This document shows, piece by piece, positions 8,141-14,508 of a stretch of DNA of 17,672 nucleotides. Both the position numbers and the translations under genes were made by a program. The stretch spans positions 1-17,672 of the forward strand of contig JAYTVD010000134.1 in NCBI GenBank assembly GCA_043744175.1. Direction: 5' to 3'. The number at the start of each line of letters is the position of its first letter. The stretch's first letter is position 1. The notes under the pieces were generated by a model. It did not search any database and was not told the origin of the DNA. It saw only the letters and a program-made list of their open reading frames with translations. The DNA comes from JANMEX01 sp043744175. GTDB lineage: Bacteria > Pseudomonadota > Alphaproteobacteria > Rhizobiales > Rhizobiaceae.

Positions 8141-8325
8141 AATCGCCTACAATCCTCAACACTTAGGTAAAATTTCCGATTGGATTTTAGTTTTGATGTT
8201 GATGGTTACTAATTCCTTTCCGTTTCACAACAGGATGAGCGGTGCTTTTAGTCGAAAGAATTTGCTATCCATGGCAATCTCACAAACTGATTCGATTGCG
8301 TGATAATTCAGAAATTGAGGCGTTA
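8141..8325. promoter_or_regulatory. divergent promoter region of the tad operon and parE
   Basis: This 185-nt AT-leaning gap separates the two divergent start codons and must hold the tad operon promoter, and probably that of parE. I could not fix clean -35/-10 pairs. An imperfect inverted repeat (AAAATTTCC with GGATTTT, about 8169-8187) is present. There is no TTAA-N7-TTAA pair of the CtrA type. The only ribosome binding site called here is GAGG at 8317-8320, 5 nt before the parE ATG. Confidence 0.4.
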
Positions 8326-10377
8326 ATGACCGATTCCAATGATTTGTTTGGCGATATGCCCGCACAGGCCGCGAAGCCGCAAGTGCCGACGCCGGAAAGA
8401 CAATCAGTGCCTGTCGTGACATCGCGCGCAAAACCTGTGGCCTCAGAAGAAAGCTATTCTGCAGCCGACATCATTGTTCTGGAAGGTCTCGAGCCCGTGC
8501 GCATGCGCCCCGGCATGTATATCGGCGGAACGGATGAAAAAGCGCTGCACCACCTCTTCGCCGAAGTCATCGATAACTGCATGGACGAAGCTGTTGCGGG
8601 TCATGCCACCTTCATCGAAGTGGAGCTTGATGCACATGGCTTTTTGAACGTCACAGACAATGGTCGCGGCATTCCTGTTGATCCGCATCCAAAATATAAA
8701 GACAAGTCAGCCCTTGAAGTCATCATGACCACCCTGCATTCGGGCGGCAAGTTCGATTCCAAGGTTTACGAAACATCAGGCGGCCTGCATGGCGTGGGCG
8801 TTTCCGTGGTCAACGCGCTGTCCGATGTTTTGGAAGTCGAAGTCGCACGGAATCGCAAACTTTATCGTCAAACGTTTGCTCGCGGCATATGCCAAGGCCC
8901 CATCGTCGAACTTGGTGACGTCCATAACCGTCGCGGCACCAAAATTCGCTTCCATCCTGATGAACAAATATTCGGGAAAGGTGCGAAGTTTGACCCTGCC
9001 CGCCTTTATCGTATGGCGAGGTCCAAAGCCTATTTGTTCGGCGGCGTTGAAATCCGCTGGGCCTGTGCGCCTTCGCTCTTAACCGCCAAAGACGCGCCAC
9101 CGGAAAAAGCGGTCCTGCATTTTCCAGGTGGCCTCAAGGACTATTTGGCAGGCTCGCTTGGCGGTGAATTCCAAGTTACCCGCGAGATGTTTTGGGGTAA
9201 AAGCGAAAAGCAATCCGGCCACGGCTCAGTCGAATGGGCAGTGACGTGGTATGGCGGCGATGGCTTCTCCAATTCTTATTGCAACACCATTCCAACAGCG
9301 GATGGAGGCACGCACGAGGCGGGGCTTCGCATTGCGCTAACCAAAGGCCTCAAAGCCTACGCCGAGCTGACGGGAAACAAACGCGCCTCGGTTATCACCA
9401 CTGACGATGTGATGATGTCCTGCGCGGCAATGATGTCTGTGTTCATCCGTGAGCCGGAATTTGTTGGTCAAACCAAGGACAAGCTGGCCACTGTCGAAGC
9501 GCAGCGCATCGTGGAAAATGCCTTGCGCGATCCCTTCGATCATTGGTTGGCTGATAGCCCCAACGATGCCTCCAAACTGCTGGATTGGGTCGTCGAACGT
9601 GCTGAGGAGCGTCTGCGCCGCCGTCAGGAAAAGGACGTGTCGCGCAAGTCCGCAGTGCGTAAACTTCGCTTGCCCGGCAAGCTGGCAGACTGCTCACAAA
9701 ACTCCGCTGCTGGCGCTGAAATCTTCATCGTTGAGGGCGATTCTGCTGGCGGTTCCGCCAAGCAGGCCCGCGATCGCGCCACGCAAGCGGTTCTTCCGCT
9801 TCGCGGCAAAATTCTCAATGTCGCCAGCGCCACCCGTGATAAGCTACAGGCCAACCAGCAGATAGCTGACTTAACGCAGGCGCTTGGCTGTGGCACGCGC
9901 TCCAAATATCGCGACGAGGATCTGCGCTACGAGCGCGTCATTATCATGACAGATGCTGACGTTGACGGCGCGCATATAGCGTCACTACTCATCACCTTTT
10001 TCTATCAAGAAATGCCAGAACTCATCAAAAATGGCCATCTTTTCCTCGGCGTTCCACCACTTTACAAAATCACCCAGGGCTCAAAAACGCTCTACGCACG
10101 CAATGACGCCCATAAGGAGGAATTACTGCGCACGGAGTTTACAGGGCGTGGCAAAGTAGAGCTCGGACGGTTCAAAGGTTTGGGCGAAATGATGGCGTCT
10201 CAATTGAAAGAGACCACGATGGACCCCAAAAAGCGCACAATGTTGCGGGTTGATGTGGTAGAAGATCTGAAAGTCGTGACACAGCAAGCCATCGACGATT
10301 TAATGGGTACTAAGCCTGAAGCGCGGTTCCGTTTTATCCAAGAGCGGGCAGAATTCGCTTCAGACCTCGATATTTGA
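8326..10377 (+). CDS. parE: DNA topoisomerase IV subunit B (ParE)
   Basis: ParE is the ATPase subunit of topoisomerase IV, which unlinks replicated chromosomes together with ParC. The protein has 683 residues. The GHKL ATPase domain shows EVIDNCMDEA (E80, N84), DNGRGIP (111-117) and the SGGLHGVGVSVVNALS lid. A transducer domain follows. The TOPRIM domain has EGDSAGG (E470), PLRGKILNV and DADVDG (D543, D545, D547). The C-terminal GRFKGLGEMM is present. The length and the absence of the roughly 170-residue GyrB insertion favour ParE over GyrB. The frame is open from 8242, but the ATG at 8326 has GAGG 5 nt upstream. The gene ends with two stops in tandem (TGA TAG). ParC is not in the window. Confidence 0.94.
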   Translation: MTDSNDLFGDMPAQAAKPQVPTPERQSVPVVTSRAKPVASEESYSAADIIVLEGLEPVRMRPGMYIGGTDEKALHHLFAEVIDNCMDEAVAGHATFIEVELDAHGFLNVTDNGRGIPVDPHPKYKDKSALEVIMTTLHSGGKFDSKVYETSGGLHGVGVSVVNALSDVLEVEVARNRKLYRQTFARGICQGPIVELGDVHNRRGTKIRFHPDEQIFGKGAKFDPARLYRMARSKAYLFGGVEIRWACAPSLLTAKDAPPEKAVLHFPGGLKDYLAGSLGGEFQVTREMFWGKSEKQSGHGSVEWAVTWYGGDGFSNSYCNTIPTADGGTHEAGLRIALTKGLKAYAELTGNKRASVITTDDVMMSCAAMMSVFIREPEFVGQTKDKLATVEAQRIVENALRDPFDHWLADSPNDASKLLDWVVERAEERLRRRQEKDVSRKSAVRKLRLPGKLADCSQNSAAGAEIFIVEGDSAGGSAKQARDRATQAVLPLRGKILNVASATRDKLQANQQIADLTQALGCGTRSKYRDEDLRYERVIIMTDADVDGAHIASLLITFFYQEMPELIKNGHLFLGVPPLYKITQGSKTLYARNDAHKEELLRTEFTGRGKVELGRFKGLGEMMASQLKETTMDPKKRTMLRVDVVEDLKVVTQQAIDDLMGTKPEARFRFIQERAEFASDLDI

Positions 10378-10406
10378 TAGTGCATTTACACTGAGGAAAA
10401 TTTCAC

Positions 10407-10643
10407 ATGGCATGCGTATTCATTCAAGTTCAGTGCAAACCGGGCACGGCATATGATGTTGCCAACGCGCTTTACGAGCGCGAGTTTGCCTCTGAAATCT
10501 ATTCCACCAGTGGCGAATTTGACCTGATGTTAAAGGTCTATATCGACGCCGGCGAAGACGTCGGCAAATATATAAACAGCAAAATCGGCGATATTGACGG
10601 CATAACCCGCACGTTCACAACAATGACCTTCAAGGCGTTCTGA
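10407..10643 (+). CDS. stand-alone Lrp/AsnC ligand-binding (RAM) domain protein
   Basis: The protein has 78 residues and consists only of the C-terminal regulatory domain of Lrp/AsnC regulators (a ferredoxin-like alpha-beta fold), without a DNA-binding helix-turn-helix. The pattern IQVQCKPG, then STSGEFDLMLKVYI, then IDGITRTFTTMTFKAF is typical of this domain. Such single-domain proteins are known to form oligomers that bind amino acids in some bacteria; the ligand here is unknown. The ATG at 10407 has GAGGA 9 nt upstream. It follows parE by 29 nt on the same strand and may be cotranscribed with it. It converges on the DUF2336 gene with only 4 nt between the ends. Confidence 0.85.
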   Translation: MACVFIQVQCKPGTAYDVANALYEREFASEIYSTSGEFDLMLKVYIDAGEDVGKYINSKIGDIDGITRTFTTMTFKAF

Positions 10644-10647
10644 AGCG

Positions 10648-11790
10648 TTACGCTGCCTGTAATCGCAACGCATGTTTGCGACCGTTTTCGCGGACGGTTT
10701 CCAAATAAAACGAGCGCAACAGTGCAACCAAGTCATCATTGCCATGGGCAAATGCTGGCGTAGCGCGGGCGGCGTCATAGCGCTCAAGCATGATACGCGA
10801 CACTTCCTGCGGACCGGCTACAAGCTTGCCATTGGCAATGGAGCGCCAGGTTTCCAAGCCGAGCATCAATACGTTCGCCACACTATCCGTGAAGCCGCAT
10901 TGACGAAAAAGCGATGTCAAAATTGCCTGACGACCATTGGCAAGTTGCGCCTTGATACGATCCTCGGACTGCCCTGAAAGGGTGGAAACGATCGTTGCGA
11001 AGAAGCCTATTTTGCCGTTAATCAAAACCCGTAGCACAAAGCTGGTAGTCAGTTCGCCGCGCAGACGAAGATGCTCAACCAGCGCCGGATGTTCCAACAC
11101 GGGCGAGTCGTCTATCAGATCAAGACACGCCCTAACACACGCTTCTCCGGTGACACGTTGTGCACGAGCCTTTCCCATGAGCGCCATAACAATCGGCATG
11201 TCACGCAGCGCTTCACCCAATTTCACCACCAACGCGTGGCGGGCGTCAATTGGCAGACGCTGATCAGCCAAGAGCAAGCCACGCATTTCTGCTGTGTGCC
11301 CAAAACGATCAACGAGGCGACGCAAGCTCAAGCCGGCAATATTTGCGCCCGTATTGGTCAAAATTATCTGGCAGGCTTCTTCGCAGGCCACTTCGGCAAT
11401 CGCCGCGCAAAGCGAAAACGAGAGCTGCGCACGCATTGCAACGGCACATTGCACTTGGTCTCCGCCAAGGGCCACACGGTCAATCAAATCCGTATCGCTC
11501 ATCAGAGGCGAGCGCACCAAAATGACGCTGGCCACCTGCGGCTGATCACAAGCTAGTGCGGTAACAATTTGAATGGGAGCAAGTGTGCTCGTCGATAAAG
11601 CTTCCGCCAAGGCGAAGCGAACATTTGGAGACGGATCATCAAGTAGCACCGTTAGTGCCGCTTCCGCTGCGCATCGTTCATCAAACTCCAACGGTGACTG
11701 CAAATAGGCCCGTGCTAATGCCCCTGCTGCGGCTTCCCGCTCGGACGCACGGGCGCTTTCCACCCACTTCAAAAACTGTTCGACGATCAT
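10648..11790 (-). CDS. DUF2336 family protein, HEAT-like helical repeats
   Basis: The protein has 380 residues and resembles the DUF2336 family, which is common in Alphaproteobacteria and of unknown function. It is almost entirely alpha-helical by eye. The N-terminal half reads like HEAT repeats (for example ERCAAEAALTVLLDDPSPNV followed by RFALAEAL). There is no signal peptide and no membrane segment, so it is probably cytosolic. A GTG exists at 11802, but the ATG at 11790 has GGTGG upstream and starts the conserved FLKWVESA region. A 13-bp palindrome lies just upstream (11810-11822). Its neighbours give no clear functional link. Confidence 0.8.
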   Translation of the reverse strand: MIVEQFLKWVESARASEREAAAGALARAYLQSPLEFDERCAAEAALTVLLDDPSPNVRFALAEALSTSTLAPIQIVTALACDQPQVASVILVRSPLMSDTDLIDRVALGGDQVQCAVAMRAQLSFSLCAAIAEVACEEACQIILTNTGANIAGLSLRRLVDRFGHTAEMRGLLLADQRLPIDARHALVVKLGEALRDMPIVMALMGKARAQRVTGEACVRACLDLIDDSPVLEHPALVEHLRLRGELTTSFVLRVLINGKIGFFATIVSTLSGQSEDRIKAQLANGRQAILTSLFRQCGFTDSVANVLMLGLETWRSIANGKLVAGPQEVSRIMLERYDAARATPAFAHGNDDLVALLRSFYLETVRENGRKHALRLQAA

Positions 11791-11809
11791 AAACGCCACC
11801 ACTCACACT

Positions 11810-11826
11810 ACGATGGCATCGTTATA
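11810..11826 (-). promoter_or_regulatory. -10-like box with overlapping 13-bp palindrome before the DUF2336 gene
   Basis: On the minus strand a TATAAC box (11826-11821) is directly followed by, and overlaps, the perfect palindrome ACGATG-C-CATCGT (11810-11822), 20-32 nt upstream of the ATG. No good -35 was found. An operator at the transcription start is possible but is inference. Confidence 0.25.
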
Positions 11827-11870
11827 CACCCCAAATAGTTTACGATCGGTTCACCATGTTTGTAAATTAA

Positions 11871-12455
11871 TTAGCCAACCCATCGCCCGGCGTACTCACT
11901 CAAAACCTTGGAAACTTCCGGCCGCGGACGATCAGGAACTGCCACGTCACATGTCCCGATATGCACAAATCCAATTGCTTTTTCCTCTGGCGCCAACCCC
12001 AAAAAAGCACGGCTGGGCGCATCATCAGCGTACCAGTTAGATACCCAGTTTGCGCTGTAGCCATAAGCATGTGCCGCCAAAACTAACGCAAAGGCAGCGT
12101 TGCTGGCCGACAGGAACTTCTCCCAATCCGGGACACGCGGATGCTCACGTGGCACATAAACTACACCGACAACCAGCGGCGCACGAGTGAAGCGCGTGCG
12201 CTCTTGCTCGGCGCGTTGTGGTGAGATTGAACCCTCAATCTCCTCAATTCGACGAGCAAAGAACTCACCAATATCTGTACACGCCTGCCCTCGATAAGCA
12301 ATAAACCGCCACGGTTCCAATAGTCCATGATCGGGCACGCGCGCCGCGACTTTAATCATCCCCGCTAGTTCATCTTCACTGGGCCCCGGTGCATGGAGAA
12401 CCGAAATTGGCGGCGATTTACGTGTGCGTAAAAATTCTAAAACTGTTTCGTTCAA
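11871..12455 (-). CDS. minimal nitroreductase family oxidoreductase (YdjA-like)
   Basis: This is an FMN-dependent NAD(P)H oxidoreductase of the nitroreductase superfamily; the substrate is unknown. The protein has 194 residues, the usual size for the minimal YdjA-like group. R10-T-R12-K-S14 is the FMN-phosphate motif. VPDHGLLEPWRF (40-51) matches the family's conserved APDHK..PWHF block, and a C-terminal FVHIGT segment fits the flavin fold. Start choice: the frame is open back to an ATG at 12605, but the extra 50 residues do not match the family and would overlap the divergent gene. TTG at 12455 is preferred, with GGAG exactly 7 nt upstream and the family N-terminus following it. Confidence 0.85.
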   Translation of the reverse strand: MNETVLEFLRTRKSPPISVLHAPGPSEDELAGMIKVAARVPDHGLLEPWRFIAYRGQACTDIGEFFARRIEEIEGSISPQRAEQERTRFTRAPLVVGVVYVPREHPRVPDWEKFLSASNAAFALVLAAHAYGYSANWVSNWYADDAPSRAFLGLAPEEKAIGFVHIGTCDVAVPDRPRPEVSKVLSEYAGRWVG

Positions 12456-12462
12456 AATATAA

Positions 12463-12494
12463 CTCCAGAAGATTATGATTCCTGTTTGCACAGG
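12463..12494 (-). promoter_or_regulatory. RBS and inverted repeat upstream of the nitroreductase
   Basis: GGAG (minus strand, 12466-12463) sits 7 nt before the TTG start and decides it. Just upstream is the 14-bp inverted repeat CCTGT-N4-ACAGG (12481-12494). It lies close to a CATAAT -10-like box, so it could be an operator for a redox-responsive regulator. This is inference. Confidence 0.35.
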
Positions 12495-12581
12495 CATCCA
12501 ACATATGGGAAACCAGACTCGAAATGCCAGCCTTTGTGCCGCCTGCCATAAAAAAGGCTTTAACCCGGATTTGATGAGCGC

Positions 12582-13517
12582 ATGATATTTCTTAGCAGTT
12601 CCCATCGCTGGCTCGTCACTACCATTGCGATGGCAATGTGCGCCACAGGTGTGAATAGTTTCGCGGCTGAATCTCTGAAACTTCCGAAGTTAATATTGCC
12701 CAGCATAAAAAGCTATGCGCCATCAAATAAGCTTGCCACCACCGTGCCGACTAACATGCATGAGCTGACTGTCGCTGCCAAACTTTCAGAAACGACTGAT
12801 ATCATCGAACGGGGCATAATCTGGCGCATATTCAAACCTGACCCAAACGACGATGGAAAACTACCTTTGATTGCGACCGCAAATGGCGGAACCACGCGTT
12901 TTGCGTTGGAGCCCGGCAGCTATTTGGTTCACGCCGCTTTTGGGCGAACGGGCATCACAAAGAGAATCACGATTAGCGCAGATAATCGCTCCGAAGTGCT
13001 GGTGTTGGACGCTGGCGGTATCAAGCTTAATGGCGTTCTGTCAGGTGGCGTGCGTATCCCTGCAGATAAACTGCATTTTGATATTTACTCCGGCGATGAG
13101 CAAGAAAATGGCGAACGGGCGCTCATTATCCCCGATGTGAAGCCTGAAGATGTCGTGCGCCTCAATCAAGGTACGTACCATATTGTTTCCACTTATGGCA
13201 CTGTAAACGCGATCATTCGTTCAGATTTGAAGGTCGAGGCGGGTAAACTGACAGAAGCAACGATGGAGCATAAGGCTGCCGAATTAACGCTTAAACTGGT
13301 GCGTGAGGCCGGTGGAGAGGCGATGGCAGATACCTCGTGGTCAGTGGTCAATCCATCAGGCGAAATCATCAAGGAAAGCGTCGGCGCATTTGCCTCTATG
13401 GTTCTGGCTGAGGGCGATTACACGATAATTGCCAAGAACAAAGAGAAGATTTACCAGCGCGATTTCACAGTGGTTGCAGGGCACAACCAAGATGTTGAAG
13501 TGCTGGCCGCACAGTAA
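12582..13517 (+). CDS. exported protein of three tandem beta-rich repeats, unknown function
   Basis: The protein has 311 residues. A signal peptide (about 1-28) ends near SFA-AE, suggesting the periplasm or cell surface. The rest consists of three diverged repeats of about 80-85 residues (about 60-144, 148-228, 232-309). Each has a strand segment such as IIWRIFKPD or TSWSVVNPSG, then an (L)-x-x-G-x-Y motif (G112/Y114, G197/Y199, G278/Y280), then a strand ending in an AG-containing or hydrophobic tail (VEAGKLTEATM, VVAGHNQDVEVL). The pattern suggests small beta-sandwich domains. I recall similar uncharacterised proteins in Rhizobiales but cannot name a family. It ends 13 nt from the convergent acyltransferase. 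The Shine-Dalgarno is weak. Confidence 0.8.
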   Translation: MIFLSSSHRWLVTTIAMAMCATGVNSFAAESLKLPKLILPSIKSYAPSNKLATTVPTNMHELTVAAKLSETTDIIERGIIWRIFKPDPNDDGKLPLIATANGGTTRFALEPGSYLVHAAFGRTGITKRITISADNRSEVLVLDAGGIKLNGVLSGGVRIPADKLHFDIYSGDEQENGERALIIPDVKPEDVVRLNQGTYHIVSTYGTVNAIIRSDLKVEAGKLTEATMEHKAAELTLKLVREAGGEAMADTSWSVVNPSGEIIKESVGAFASMVLAEGDYTIIAKNKEKIYQRDFTVVAGHNQDVEVLAAQ

Positions 13518-13530
13518 ACCATATGCGAAA

Positions 13531-14406
13531 TCAATGCTTTGTCGCTGATTTCAGATTCAAATTATCAAACGCGATTTGCAGCCTGTTGCGCGGCCAAGGC
13601 TTGGCCATCTCAAATACCGCGCTATGCAGTTTTGCGAGCAGTAACTTGCGATCCGCGATTTGTGATAGTTGCGACCACGGCAAAATATCGCCAATTGTCA
13701 CGCCGATGGACTTGCCCGTTAGACGGCGAAACTCACGCACTAGCAGCGATAGGCGCAGTGTCAGCGACACCTTGCTTGCAAGGTGAAACAACCGTCCATT
13801 CTGCCCCGAAAAATGGATCGGAACCACTGAAGCGCCAGCCGCTTGGATAAGCTTGGCCGGGAACATTTTCCACGGCAAATCTTCTGCTTGGCCAAACACT
13901 GAGCGTGCTGTTGCCACCCCGCCCGCAGGAAAAATCACTATCGTAACGCCCTCTTTGAGGAGCCGCACCGCCTCATGCCGCATCTTCAAATTCTGCGCCA
14001 AGGCTTCCTTTGTCTCATCAAAGGATACCGGCAACGCATACGGTGCCATTTCTGGAATTTTCAAAAGATCATTGTTGATGAGCACTTTGAAGGGCCGGTT
14101 CAACGTTTCGGCCAGCGCCAAAATCGCAACGCCATCGCCGATGCCAAACGGATGATTGGCAAGCAGCACCAGCGGCCCTTCGGGCAAGTTCTGCGGCGGC
14201 CATTGTTGCGTGAGACCAAGTCGCACATTGATGAGCTCCAGCATCCGCCCGAACACCCGCTCGCCCGTCGGCACGATTTCGTGACGCCAAATATTGTAGA
14301 GCCCAAAATAGTGATTGCGTCCGGATAGTCCTTCAACCGAGCGAATAACCCAACGCTTCAAGCGCGGCTGTGCTGCATTCGCGTAAGAAAATTCATGAAA
14401 CTGCAT
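13531..14406 (-). CDS. PlsC-like lysophospholipid acyltransferase family protein
   Basis: The protein has 291 residues and carries the acyltransferase signature of the PlsC superfamily, which transfers acyl chains to lysolipids at the inner membrane. Block I reads NHPFGIGDG (H85, D91), with five residues between His and Asp instead of the four of E. coli PlsC. I recall this spacing from the hemolysin/OlsA-like subgroup. Block III reads FPAGGV (159-164), where PlsC has FPEGTR. VVPIHFSGQNGR (194-205) fits block IV. The acceptor lipid cannot be told from sequence; ornithine-lipid or glycerolipid synthesis are both possible. The ATG at 14406 has GGGGGA just upstream. It lies downstream of thrS behind a terminator, so it is probably separately transcribed. 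Confidence 0.85.
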   Translation of the reverse strand: MQFHEFSYANAAQPRLKRWVIRSVEGLSGRNHYFGLYNIWRHEIVPTGERVFGRMLELINVRLGLTQQWPPQNLPEGPLVLLANHPFGIGDGVAILALAETLNRPFKVLINNDLLKIPEMAPYALPVSFDETKEALAQNLKMRHEAVRLLKEGVTIVIFPAGGVATARSVFGQAEDLPWKMFPAKLIQAAGASVVPIHFSGQNGRLFHLASKVSLTLRLSLLVREFRRLTGKSIGVTIGDILPWSQLSQIADRKLLLAKLHSAVFEMAKPWPRNRLQIAFDNLNLKSATKH

Positions 14407-14464
14407 TCGATCCCCCGATGCGCTGTTGTTTCATGAGCATAATTGTTGGGGATGACAGTCATGT

Positions 14465-14492
14465 GAAATCCCGGAAGTGGTTGCCTCCGGGA
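14465..14492 (-). terminator. probable intrinsic terminator after thrS
   Basis: A perfect 7-bp stem TCCCGGA/TCCGGGA (14469-14475 with 14486-14492, 10-nt loop) lies 17 nt after the thrS stop. Read on the minus strand it is followed by TTTCA, a short T run, so termination may be partial. Read on the plus strand it is followed by CTTTT. Confidence 0.55.
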
Positions 14493-14508
14493 CTTTTAAC
14501 ACCTCGTC

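Noticed and set aside
8141..8325. CtrA-type or TTAACCAT-like sites in the cpaB-parE gap
   Set aside because: Only a partial match (AGTAACCAT on the minus strand) was found, with no TTAA-N7-TTAA pair. This is not enough to call a site.
8242..10377. GyrB instead of ParE, with a start at 8242
   Set aside because: The protein lacks the GyrB-specific insertion and is of ParE length. The ATG at 8326 has GAGG at the right distance, and the 28 extra residues look non-native.
12456..12605. 50-residue N-terminal extension of the nitroreductase
   Set aside because: The extension does not resemble the family, overlaps the divergent gene start at 12582, and a well-spaced GGAG supports TTG at 12455.
14452..14462. 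11-bp palindrome ATGAC-A-GTCAT between the acyltransferase and thrS
   Set aside because: It is short, and no promoter elements or repeats elsewhere support a function.
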